From an uncultured Alphaproteobacteria bacterium (lineage in GTDB: Bacteria > Pseudomonadota > Alphaproteobacteria > Rhizobiales > Rhizobiaceae): DNA of 13,083 nucleotides. The translations under genes and the position numbers were made by a program. Position 1 is the stretch's first letter, and the number at the start of each line of letters is the position of its first letter. The DNA lies in the NCBI GenBank assembly GCA_929200335.1, contig CAKMZG010000016.1:1-13083 (forward strand), in the 5' to 3' direction. The notes under the pieces were generated by a model. The model worked only from the letters and a program-made list of their open reading frames with translations, had not been told where the DNA came from and searched no databases. This document shows positions 1 to 6,396 of this stretch, piece after piece.

Positions 1-343
1 CGGCTGCACGGCGCGCGCCAAGTGCAATGTTATATTCTCGTGTGCCGCGCTCATCGGCATGGCCTTCGACAACGATTTGATATTGGGGATAGCGTGATAA
101 CCATTGAGCTTGTTTATCGAGAGTTGTACGAGCAACTGCCGTTAAAACAGAAGAATCTGTTTCAAAAAATACTCTATCACCAACGTTAACGGTGAAATCT
201 TGAGTGGACCCTGGTGCAACATTATTAATGCCAATATCGGCTGCGCTGTTAGGTATTTTTTTCTTGGCGCAACCTGCAACTATCGTCAATGTTGCCAGTA
301 CTGCTATTACTGCGATACGTGTTTTAGAAGTTGAAACAAGCAT
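1..343 (-). CDS. pal: Peptidoglycan-associated lipoprotein Pal (partial, C-terminus off the left edge)
   Basis: Pal is the outer-membrane lipoprotein of the Tol-Pal system; it binds peptidoglycan and helps constrict the envelope at division. I translated the minus strand: 114 codons are visible before the window ends. Residues 1-24 form a lipoprotein signal peptide with lipobox VAGC (lipidated Cys25). A short linker leads to an OmpA-like domain from about residue 50, with the family signature EGHADERG at 93-100 followed by YN..LGARRA. Asp97 and Arg112 sit at the positions that bind diaminopimelate in OmpA-family domains. In-frame ATGs also lie at 349 and 352, but the AGGGA at 353-357 is 9 nt from the ATG at 343 and only 3 or 0 nt from the others, so I chose 343. 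tolB, the usual upstream neighbour, is absent; the next gene upstream is an L,D-transpeptidase. About one third of the protein is missing. Confidence 0.93.
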   Translation of the reverse strand, partial: MLVSTSKTRIAVIAVLATLTIVAGCAKKKIPNSAADIGINNVAPGSTQDFTVNVGDRVFFETDSSVLTAVARTTLDKQAQWLSRYPQYQIVVEGHADERGTREYNIALGARRAA

Positions 344-650
344 GATCATCATTCCCTGCGGTTTTAAATTGGGAGAATTAAAGCATATATTAGTTAATTC
401 TTGTGTAATTCTTTTAGTTAATATTTTATAAATTGTTATAAGCAAAGTTTTTAGCCCTGCTTTGATAAAATGTTCATGGTCATTAAATAAGGCTAAACTA
501 CGACAAAACAATGAGCAAATGGTATTATAAGCTATAGCCCATAGTCATTTCAAACATCCCTCAAATATTATAATGTTTATTATGGGGCAATAAAAACAGC
601 CGCATCAATGAGAATGATACGGCTGATTAAAATTCAAATTAATTACAGTA
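344..650. other. Non-coding spacer between pal and the L,D-transpeptidase gene
   Basis: This AT-rich spacer has no convincing ORF on either strand. It contains the pal ribosome-binding site (353-357), a pair of direct repeats TTAGTTAAT (390-398 and 414-422) interleaved with two copies of TAATTCTT (395-402 and 406-413), and the transpeptidase terminator at 592-625. Because that terminator separates the two co-directional genes, pal should have its own promoter here. I found no hexamer pair good enough to annotate. The direct repeats lie 38-80 bp upstream of the pal start, a plausible place for promoter elements or a regulator site. Confidence 0.6.
592..625 (-). terminator. Rho-independent terminator of the L,D-transpeptidase gene
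   Basis: Read on the minus strand, an 11-bp stem (CAGCCGTATCA pairing with TGATGCGGCTG) closes a 7-nt loop and is followed directly by TTTTTATT. The only non-Watson-Crick pair is a U.G wobble, which exists only in the minus-strand transcript; on the plus strand it would be a C.A mismatch. That fixes the direction. It lies 26 bp past the stop codon of the gene ending at 651. Confidence 0.88.
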
Positions 651-1718
651 TTAACTGTGACTTACCACAATTTTAGCGCCATTTCGTACGCGTGAATAAA
701 GGTCAATAACATCTTGGTTCATCATGCGGATGCAGCCAGAAGATGCCGCAGTTCCAATGGATGACCAAACTGGTGTTCCATGCACTCTAAATAGAGTGTC
801 TTTGCCATCTTTAAAGATGTATAATGCACGTGCACCCAATGGATTTTTAAGGCCTGCTGGTTGTCCGCCATTTTTTGCACTAAATTTTGCGAGACGCGGT
901 GAGCGTTCAATCATTTCTTCCGGTGGCGTCCAAGTTGGCCATGCTTTTTTCCAAGCAATACTAGCTTCACCTTCCCATTCAAACCCTGATTTACCAACGC
1001 CAATGCCATAGCGAATGGCTTTGCCACCAGATTTTACAAGGTATAAATGACGTTCACGAGTATTAACTACCAATGTGCCAGGCTTATGCTTTGTGAAATA
1101 ACGCACCTCTTGGCGAAGGAACTTTTTATTAATTTTGCTTACTGGAATAGCTGGTAGCGCAAAACCACCATCATTCGTTGCGTTATAATCTGTGATAAAT
1201 TTTTGAGATGGATCACTAAAAAGCTTCGAGCTTCCAAAACGGCTATCTTCTTTAAGATCTTTTTTAGCAAGGGCGGCCTGTTTTCGTTCTTTAGCTCGTT
1301 CCTTACGTTTCTTCTCTAGCTCTACTGCTTTTACATAACGATTTTGTAAACGCTTTGCTCTATCTTTGGCACGATTAGCTTCTAAATTTGAACGCCTAAT
1401 ATCTTTGTTAAGAGATTTAATCTCTTTTTTCTTAGCTTTAATTTGTTTTTTCAAATCAGCTGCTTGTTTTGTTTTATCTTTGTTTTTAGATGCGCGCGCT
1501 AATTTTTTATCTAAACGTTTCAGGCTTTTTTCAGCCTTTCTCAAACTACGTTTTAGTGTTTTAGTTTGTGCCTTGGCCTTTTTAGCTGATTTTAAAGCGC
1601 TATCTTTTTGGCTCGCCAATTTTGTAGGTGAAGCGCCATATGTGCTTTCTCCCATTGAAGAACAGCCACTGACAGCGAAAGCTAAACAAAATAGCATTGA
1701 AATTATAATGTTTTTCAT
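651..1718 (-). CDS. Lipoprotein L,D-transpeptidase (YkuD family) with a long basic coiled coil
   Basis: The YkuD domain forms 3-3 cross-links in peptidoglycan or attaches proteins to diaminopimelate, through a catalytic Cys. Numbering from the Met at 1718: a lipoprotein signal peptide ends in lipobox VSGC (Cys19); residues about 33-155 are a very Lys/Arg/Ala-rich coiled coil; the YkuD domain covers about 214-351. The catalytic motif is HGTP (His313) followed by SSGCIRM (Cys329). Ser stands where many homologues have His (SHGC), a variant I recall as common in alphaproteobacterial members. An alternative ATG at 1724 adds two residues, but GGAA at 1725-1728 touches it and sits 6 nt from the ATG at 1718, so I prefer 1718. 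Its own terminator follows, so it is probably monocistronic. The lipidated N-terminus plus long helix suggests a membrane-tethered enzyme reaching across the periplasm (inference). Confidence 0.9.
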   Translation of the reverse strand: MKNIIISMLFCLAFAVSGCSSMGESTYGASPTKLASQKDSALKSAKKAKAQTKTLKRSLRKAEKSLKRLDKKLARASKNKDKTKQAADLKKQIKAKKKEIKSLNKDIRRSNLEANRAKDRAKRLQNRYVKAVELEKKRKERAKERKQAALAKKDLKEDSRFGSSKLFSDPSQKFITDYNATNDGGFALPAIPVSKINKKFLRQEVRYFTKHKPGTLVVNTRERHLYLVKSGGKAIRYGIGVGKSGFEWEGEASIAWKKAWPTWTPPEEMIERSPRLAKFSAKNGGQPAGLKNPLGARALYIFKDGKDTLFRVHGTPVWSSIGTAASSGCIRMMNQDVIDLYSRVRNGAKIVVSHS

Positions 1719-1786
1719 TTTCATTTCCGGTTTAAATAATGCGTCGTTATCTATAGTTGAATTTTTGCTAAAATCTAAGGCAAATT

Positions 1787-1836
1787 TACTAATACAATAC
1801 TAATGCTCCCATACTAATCTATCTGTTTATAGATTA
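1787..1836. repeat. Three TACTAAT direct repeats next to an 8-bp inverted repeat
   Basis: TACTAAT occurs at 1787-1793, 1798-1804 and 1812-1818, with start-to-start distances of 11 and 14 bp. The last copy overlaps a perfect inverted repeat, TAATCTAT (1815-1822) and ATAGATTA (1829-1836), around a 6-bp centre. The cluster lies 69-118 bp upstream of the transpeptidase start, where a transcription factor site would be expected. I do not recognise the motif as belonging to a known regulator. In such AT-rich DNA, part of this could be chance. Confidence 0.4.
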
Positions 1837-2007
1837 AACGCGTATTATGGTTTAGAAAGCACTATTTCACAAGAACCCACTCATGATATAAAATCAAATC
1901 ATGCAAAAATTCATACACTGATTTATATCTATTTCAATTGCATAGCTTGGAGAGTTCTTCAATTAAAAAAAGCATTTTTTTTATGTTTTTTGACGTTAGG
2001 AAAGCAA

Positions 2008-2036
2008 TTGCGATATTTTTGCATCATATTTATCTA
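2008..2036 (+). promoter_or_regulatory. Candidate sigma70-type promoter for the DUF924 gene
   Basis: TTGCGA at 2008-2013 and TATCTA at 2031-2036 are separated by exactly 17 bp, upstream of the gene starting at 2111. The implied leader is about 68 nt. Both boxes differ from consensus by two bases, and the region is AT-rich, so this is only a candidate. Confidence 0.35.
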
Positions 2037-2110
2037 ATTTTAGCTATCTAGAATGAAATAATTAAGTATATAATCTAAGATAGGCGGCAAATTATCAATG
2101 GGATCGAATC

Positions 2111-2662
2111 ATGTCTGAATTGAGTACAAAACAAGAAATATTAGATTTTTGGTTTAAGGAATGCCGTCCAGAGCAGTGGTATAAGAAGGATAAAGCCTTT
2201 GATGCCACTTTGATTGATCGCTTTGGCACTACTATTGAAGCTGCATTAGAGGGCAATCTGGATAATTGGATTAATGATAGGGAAGGTTGTTTGGCTCTAA
2301 TTCTCCTCTTAGATCAATTTACTAGAAATATATATAGAGATACGCCTAGGGCTTTTGCAGGAGATGAAAAGGCTCTCTTGCTTAGTCAAAAAGCGGTTGT
2401 CCAAGGATTTATTGATGAGGCACCATCGGCTTGGCGGCAATTTATGTTAATGCCAATGATGCATAGTGAAGATATAAAGGTGCAAGATGCTTCCTTGCCA
2501 CTTTTTAAGGAATGTGGAGCTGAAATAATCTATGAATATGCGGTTAAGCATCGTAATATTGTCGCGAAATTTGGTCGTTTTCCGCACCGAAATGCCATAT
2601 TAGGCAGGCAATCAAGTGCAGAAGAGATTGCGTTCTTAGAGCAGCCCGGCTCGTCATTTTAG
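2111..2662 (+). CDS. DUF924 family protein
   Basis: The 183-residue protein has the family length and its conserved blocks: EILDFWF near the N-terminus, WY.KD..FD at 23-31, LALILLLDQFTRNIYR at 61-76 with TPRAFAGD just after, MPMMHSED at 114-121, and FGRFPHRNAILGR at 154-166 followed by SSAEEIAFL. DUF924 proteins are all-helical, resemble TPR-type helical folds and have no established biochemical role. No signal peptide or membrane segment is present, so it is probably cytosolic. The ATG has GGGA at 2100-2103, 7 nt upstream. The last four bases overlap the end of the convergent cca gene, leaving no room for a terminator between them. Confidence 0.93.
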   Translation: MSELSTKQEILDFWFKECRPEQWYKKDKAFDATLIDRFGTTIEAALEGNLDNWINDREGCLALILLLDQFTRNIYRDTPRAFAGDEKALLLSQKAVVQGFIDEAPSAWRQFMLMPMMHSEDIKVQDASLPLFKECGAEIIYEYAVKHRNIVAKFGRFPHRNAILGRQSSAEEIAFLEQPGSSF

Positions 2663-3888
2663 AGAAGGTTTAACAATTCTTCTTTACTTGGTTTGAACTC
2701 ATTTTCAATCCAGTGATTTTCAATATTTTTCAAAGCCTTGCCCAATGTTTCACCTGCTTCAAAGCCTGCGTTAATTAAATCCTTGCCAGAAACTGGAAGC
2801 TGGGGCTTCTCCCATGTTTGAATGAAATTAATGGCGAGTTCTAAGCCTTTGGTTTTTTCTTCATCGGGATAGCCTGCATTTAGCATTCGAACGCGCTCAA
2901 GACGATAATAATCCAATATGGCCTGTTGATCATTGTGGTAGAGCGTTTTAGCAAGCTGATTAGTATCGTGCTCTATGGGAAGCCCTTGAATATGCACCCA
3001 TTTATGCAGGCGATCAGCTTCTTTATTGGATAGTTTTAAGCGTTTAATCAGGCTTGTAATTCGTTCAAGTTGCGGTGGAATAATTGCCATTAGGCGCATA
3101 AATGGCTCAGCCCGCCATTGATATGCTGCCTCGCAGGCCATCAAATGAGGTATGGCGCTGATGCCCCACTTTTCTGATTCAGGAATGATGGTGGTGAGAA
3201 CTTTGCTTACGCGCATCCAATTTAAAACTTGAGTTATATGGTTGGCTGATAAAAGTTTTTTCGTTTCTGACCATATGCGTTCGCTAGAAAGTTGGTTGAT
3301 ATATTCATGATTACGTGCGCAAGCCTTTAATGCATCGCGATCAGGCTGCCCATCGCCATAATGGGCATAAATGCGGAAAAATCGCAAAATTCTCAAATAA
3401 TCCTCGTGGATGCGTTGATCAGGATCTCCAATAAAACGAATGTGGCGTGTTTCTATATCTTCTAGGCCTTTTTCGGGGTCATAAAGTCCGCCTTTACGAT
3501 CAACTGAAATAGCATTTATGGTAAAATCACGGCGCTTTGCATCTTGCAACCAATCTGTGCTGAAAACTACTGTAGCATGACGGCCATCGTGGTTTACATC
3601 GGCACGCAGGGTGGTGATTTCAAAGGATCTTTCATCTAAAATGGCGGTAATAGTACCATGATCAATGCCAGTTGGAATGGCTCTTATTTTGTGTTTTTTT
3701 AAATGCAAGATAGTGTTGTCGGGGGTGCGGGTGGTGGCAATATCAATATCATCAATGGGGACTTCTAATAATGCATTGCGCACAGCTCCGCCAATTACCC
3801 GAGCTTCATGACCTTCTTCTTCTAAAATTTTTAAAAGATTTTGTAAGGTTGGCTCTTGTAGCCATATGTTGTTATCAAGTTTATTCAT
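2659..3888 (-). CDS. cca: CCA-adding tRNA nucleotidyltransferase (class II, Cca/PcnB family)
   Basis: The enzyme adds or repairs the 3'-terminal CCA of tRNAs from CTP and ATP without a nucleic-acid template. At 409 residues it matches alphaproteobacterial members. Visible motifs are GGAVRN at 33-38 (nucleotide-binding loop), the metal-binding Asp pair Asp47 and Asp49 in DIDIAT, RRDFTINAI at 119-127, HEDYLRILRFFR at 161-172, and SSERIWSE at 201-208, the ERxxxE element that contributes to base selection in class II enzymes. The C-terminal half is helical and more divergent. There is no HD phosphohydrolase motif of the E. coli kind. The start codon overlaps the stop of the upstream Nudix gene as ATGA (3885-3888) and has no good Shine-Dalgarno sequence, so translation is probably coupled. 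It is the last gene of a three-gene operon. Confidence 0.95.
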   Translation of the reverse strand: MNKLDNNIWLQEPTLQNLLKILEEEGHEARVIGGAVRNALLEVPIDDIDIATTRTPDNTILHLKKHKIRAIPTGIDHGTITAILDERSFEITTLRADVNHDGRHATVVFSTDWLQDAKRRDFTINAISVDRKGGLYDPEKGLEDIETRHIRFIGDPDQRIHEDYLRILRFFRIYAHYGDGQPDRDALKACARNHEYINQLSSERIWSETKKLLSANHITQVLNWMRVSKVLTTIIPESEKWGISAIPHLMACEAAYQWRAEPFMRLMAIIPPQLERITSLIKRLKLSNKEADRLHKWVHIQGLPIEHDTNQLAKTLYHNDQQAILDYYRLERVRMLNAGYPDEEKTKGLELAINFIQTWEKPQLPVSGKDLINAGFEAGETLGKALKNIENHWIENEFKPSKEELLNLL

Positions 3889-4535
3889 GTGTAGAGGCGC
3901 TCATATAATCTTCTAATAATGCCAGCGGTTACACCCCAAATATAGCGCGAGGTACCAGTTTCATCATCATAGGGCATGGTATAAAAATAACGTCGCTTAT
4001 TATTCCATATCTTACTGTCTAATTTATGGTTATTGGCATTCATCAAAAAATCAAGGGGAACGGTGAAGCAATCTTCAACTTCATCTGGGTTTAGAGATAG
4101 AGCTGGATTGCCAATTATTTTTCCAACCACAGGTTTTATGTCATATCCTGAACCACTTTTATAAAAAGGCATTTCCCCTAATATATCAATAGAATGCGAC
4201 GCAATGCCTATTTCTTCTTCAGTCTCTCGAAGCGCTGTTGCAATAGGGGAGGGATCCTCATTATCAATCTTGCCACCTGGAAAGGCAATCTGCCCTGAAT
4301 GACTTTTGAGAGCGAGGGTGCGAGTGGTGAGCAATACATGGGGTCTCTCTGCCACATCGATTATTGGGATGAGAACTGCAGCAGGCTTTAGATTTTCAAC
4401 AGGTTTTATGCCAAGGTTTTCTTTAATCAGATGATCGCCATCTTCTTGATGCTTAATCGCATTAGCATGAAGGTTTGAGGAAACGCGTTGATAAAACTCA
4501 TAAATATTAAACGCTGTGACGTTCTGCTTTGTCAT
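3885..4535 (-). CDS. Nudix hydrolase, CoA pyrophosphatase-like (NudL/NUDT7 group)
   Basis: It is predicted to hydrolyse CoA or a related nucleoside diphosphate derivative, as do NudL and NUDT7. The CoA-specific signature is visible at about 68-88: TTRT, then HSGQIAFPGG. The Nudix box follows, from GGKIDNED at 87-94 to RETEEEIGI at 103-111, with all catalytic glutamates present. The two extra residues between the first Glu and the Arg-Glu pair are usual for this group. KSGSGYDI (126-133) and IWGVTAGI (199-206) also match it. The length of 216 residues is normal. The gene overlaps its neighbours by ATGA at both ends (4532-4535 with DUF1285, 3885-3888 with cca), giving a tightly coupled operon. 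The substrate is inferred from family motifs only. Confidence 0.92.
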   Translation of the reverse strand: MTKQNVTAFNIYEFYQRVSSNLHANAIKHQEDGDHLIKENLGIKPVENLKPAAVLIPIIDVAERPHVLLTTRTLALKSHSGQIAFPGGKIDNEDPSPIATALRETEEEIGIASHSIDILGEMPFYKSGSGYDIKPVVGKIIGNPALSLNPDEVEDCFTVPLDFLMNANNHKLDSKIWNNKRRYFYTMPYDDETGTSRYIWGVTAGIIRRLYERLYT

Positions 4536-5137
4536 AGGCTTAGTCGTTCCAGTTCGCTGCTTTCCATAATAGGAAAAGTTTTACCATTTGAACGAATGGC
4601 AAAAGTTGATATGTCGTTGATTTTAACTTCTTCGCCTAATTCTATAAGTTCATATAATACAGAGCGAGACAATAGCGCTTCTAAGCGGCCACGTACCAAA
4701 ATATAGGGCTTTAGGCCTTGGTTTTCAGGATCAATTTCAAAACGCAGAGGATGTTCTTTATTTATGGTGACAAGATCACCAACATTGGTACGAAATGTTA
4801 AGGCTTGATTGCCATCTTTATTCTCCACGGCCATTTCAACGGCTAGGAATGGTGCATCTTCAACGGTAATTTCAATTTTCTCAACAGGGGTTACCAAATA
4901 GGTTTTATCATCTTCATCTTTACGTAAGACGGTAGAAAACAGTCGCACCAGTGGCGCTCTACCTATGGGCGTGCCCATATAAAACCATGTGCCATCACGC
5001 TTGATCTCAATGTCTAGTTTACCACAAAACTCAGGTTCCCATAGATGTACAGGGGGCAGCCCTTTTTGGCCTTTGTGGGCTCTGGAGATGATTGCCTCAA
5101 GGGCAGCTGTGTTTTTTGGCAATTGTTCGTTGGTCAT
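4532..5137 (-). CDS. DUF1285 domain-containing protein
   Basis: The 201-residue soluble protein carries the DUF1285 pattern: PPVHLWEPEFCGKLDIEI near the N-terminus, then DGTWFYMGTPIGR at 48-60, LVRLFSTVLRKD at 63-74 and YLVTPVEK at 80-87. The rest is beta-rich. There is no signal peptide or membrane helix. Function is unknown. Solved family members show a two-lobed small beta fold, but I know of no demonstrated activity. It is the first gene of the operon leading into the CoA-type Nudix gene and cca, with an ATGA overlap at its 3' end. The start at 5137 has only a weak AAGAAG purine run upstream. It is divergent from the MoxR operon across a 149-bp palindrome-rich spacer, so the two operons may share control. 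Confidence 0.9.
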   Translation of the reverse strand: MTNEQLPKNTAALEAIISRAHKGQKGLPPVHLWEPEFCGKLDIEIKRDGTWFYMGTPIGRAPLVRLFSTVLRKDEDDKTYLVTPVEKIEITVEDAPFLAVEMAVENKDGNQALTFRTNVGDLVTINKEHPLRFEIDPENQGLKPYILVRGRLEALLSRSVLYELIELGEEVKINDISTFAIRSNGKTFPIMESSELERLSL

Positions 5138-5173
5138 AATTCTTCTTTAATAAAATTTTATACATATACTAAG

Positions 5174-5235
5174 TAGCATATTGAGCATATGCTATACTAG
5201 TACTACCATTCAGTAATTTTTAAGGTAGTACTAGT
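5174..5235. promoter_or_regulatory. Overlapping palindromes in the divergent DUF1285 / MoxR control region
   Basis: Three structures are packed together. TAGCATAT (5174-5181) and ATATGCTA (5187-5194) form an 8-bp inverted repeat, whose right half overlaps a perfect 10-bp palindrome AGCATATGCT (5184-5193). Next, ACTAGTACTACC (5196-5207) and GGTAGTACTAGT (5224-5235) form a perfect 12-bp inverted repeat around a 16-bp centre. TATACTA is also directly repeated at 5165-5171 and 5193-5199. The position between two divergent operons suggests operator sites. I do not recognise the binding protein, and no regulator gene is present in the window. Confidence 0.6.
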
Positions 5236-5275
5236 TAGTTTTATGATTAGTTTATATAGCTGCTGTTATTTGATG

Positions 5276-5280
5276 AAGGA
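5276..5280 (+). promoter_or_regulatory. Ribosome-binding site of the MoxR gene
   Basis: AAGGA ends 6 nt before the ATG at 5287, separated by six T residues. This supports that start over the later in-frame methionines. Confidence 0.7.
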
Positions 5281-5286
5281 TTTTTT

Positions 5287-6315
5287 ATGAACACGCCATT
5301 AGCCGCCAAAAATGATTATTCTGCAACAAAATCAACTGACGCCATTGAGGTGGAGAAAGCTGAGCAAGCTATTGATACAATCAAAAATGTGCGTGGTGCT
5401 ATTGCGGAGGTGATCTATGGCCAAGAAAGTGTTGTTGAACAAACGCTTATTACAATTTTGAGCGGTGGCCACGCCCTTTTGGTTGGAGTGCCGGGTCTTG
5501 CTAAAACAAAATTGGTAGAAACCCTAGGTAAGGTTTTGGGGCTTTCTGGCAATCGGATACAATTTACCCCCGATCTCATGCCTTCTGATATTTTGGGCTC
5601 TGAAATTCTTGATCAAAATGAAGAAGGTAAGCGCTCTTTTCGTTTTGTTAAGGGGCCAGTTTTTTCGCAGCTTCTCATTGCCGATGAAATTAATCGTGCC
5701 AGTCCAAGAACCCAGTCGGCTTTATTGCAATCAATGCAGGAGTATTATGTAACATTGGCAGGTAAACACTATGATTTGCCTAAGCCTTTTCATGTGCTTG
5801 CTACTCAAAATCCATTGGAGCAAGAGGGTACCTACCCATTGCCAGAGGCGCAATTAGACCGCTTTTTGATGCAAATTGATGTGGGCTACCCTAGTTTAGA
5901 TGCAGAGCGTAAGATTTTGTTTGAAACAACAGGCAATAATGAGATTTCTGTGAAAACCATTTGTGAAGTTAAAACTTTGCAAGAGATTCAAAGTCTTGTG
6001 CGTCAAATGCCAGTGGGTGAAAGTGTGGTGGATGCTATTTTAAAATTGGTGCGCTCAGCAAGACCTAATTTAAATGATAATAAAGTTAATGGGCATATTG
6101 CTTGGGGACCCGGCCCTCGTGCTAGTCAGGCTTTAATGCTGGCAGTTCGCGCACGTGCTTTGATGGAGGGCAGATTAGCCCCCTCTATTGATGATGTAAA
6201 AGCTTTGGCGCTGCCAATTTTGCAACACCGTATGGCATTAAATTTTTCTGCGCGTGCTGAAGGCATATCGCTTCATGATGTGATTGATGCTTTGGTGCAA
6301 TCCTTAGATAAATAA
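5287..6315 (+). CDS. MoxR-family AAA+ ATPase
   Basis: MoxR ATPases are chaperone-like AAA+ proteins that usually act on VWA-domain partners encoded beside them. In the 342-residue sequence I see Walker A GVPGLAKT at 67-74, the pre-Walker B segment FTPDLMPSDILGSE at 93-106, Walker B LLIADEINRA with Asp133 and Glu134, then SPRTQSALLQSMQE, sensor 1 ATQNP with Asn175, and YPLPEAQLDRF at 183-193. A C-terminal helical lid contains GPGPRASQA, the sensor 2 region, with its Arg in place. All residues needed for ATP hydrolysis are present, so it should be active. The first 30 residues are a poorly conserved leader. It is the first gene of a four-gene plus-strand operon. An 81-bp gap separates it from the DUF58 gene, a larger gap than any other within the operon. 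Confidence 0.95.
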   Translation: MNTPLAAKNDYSATKSTDAIEVEKAEQAIDTIKNVRGAIAEVIYGQESVVEQTLITILSGGHALLVGVPGLAKTKLVETLGKVLGLSGNRIQFTPDLMPSDILGSEILDQNEEGKRSFRFVKGPVFSQLLIADEINRASPRTQSALLQSMQEYYVTLAGKHYDLPKPFHVLATQNPLEQEGTYPLPEAQLDRFLMQIDVGYPSLDAERKILFETTGNNEISVKTICEVKTLQEIQSLVRQMPVGESVVDAILKLVRSARPNLNDNKVNGHIAWGPGPRASQALMLAVRARALMEGRLAPSIDDVKALALPILQHRMALNFSARAEGISLHDVIDALVQSLDK

Positions 6316-6385
6316 GATTGAGAATCACAGTTTAAACAATTTATTTTATAAATTTTCAGCTTAAAGTGTATTGTTATATAGAAAT

Positions 6386-6389
6386 AGGA
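6386..6389 (+). promoter_or_regulatory. Ribosome-binding site supporting a GTG start for the DUF58 gene
   Basis: AGGA lies 7 nt before the GTG at 6397. No in-frame ATG occurs near the N-terminus before the conserved core, so GTG is the best start. Confidence 0.65.
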
Positions 6390-6396
6390 AACAATA

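Larger units (their letters stand above)
1719..2110. other. Regulatory spacer between divergent L,D-transpeptidase and DUF924 genes
   Basis: No ORF in this 392-bp AT-rich interval looks like a gene; the long plus-strand frame entering it from the left is the antisense of the Lys-rich coiled coil. It must hold two outward promoters. I annotate separately the TACTAAT repeats with an inverted repeat (1787-1836) and a promoter candidate (2008-2036). Also visible are a short inverted repeat CATGAT/ATCATG (1882-1887 and 1898-1903) and an A-run/T-run block around 1966-1982 that can pair only through A-T. Confidence 0.55.

Noticed and set aside
204..431. Plus-strand ORF of 75 codons overlapping pal
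   Set aside because: It is antisense to the Pal signal peptide and leader, with no ribosome-binding site and no family resemblance; the minus-strand reading gives a clear Pal.
462..489. Possible plus-strand promoter TTGATA / TAAATA with a 16-bp spacer
   Set aside because: No plus-strand gene follows before the antisense of the transpeptidase; hexamers like these are frequent by chance in AT-rich DNA.
691..740. SSGC instead of SHGC in the transpeptidase active site, as a sign of inactivation
   Set aside because: The catalytic Cys, the upstream His of HGTP and the following IRM are all intact, and Ser at this position is, to my knowledge, common in active alphaproteobacterial homologues.
1366..1803. 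Plus-strand ORF of 145 codons, hydrophobic and Phe/Leu-rich
   Set aside because: It is the complement of the Lys/Arg-rich coiled coil of the transpeptidase, where AAA/AAG codons read as TTT/CTT; the apparent membrane protein is an artefact.
1966..1990. A-run followed by GCA and T-run, terminator-like
   Set aside because: The stem would be almost wholly A-T and no gene ends nearby on either strand; a plain low-complexity block is the simpler reading.
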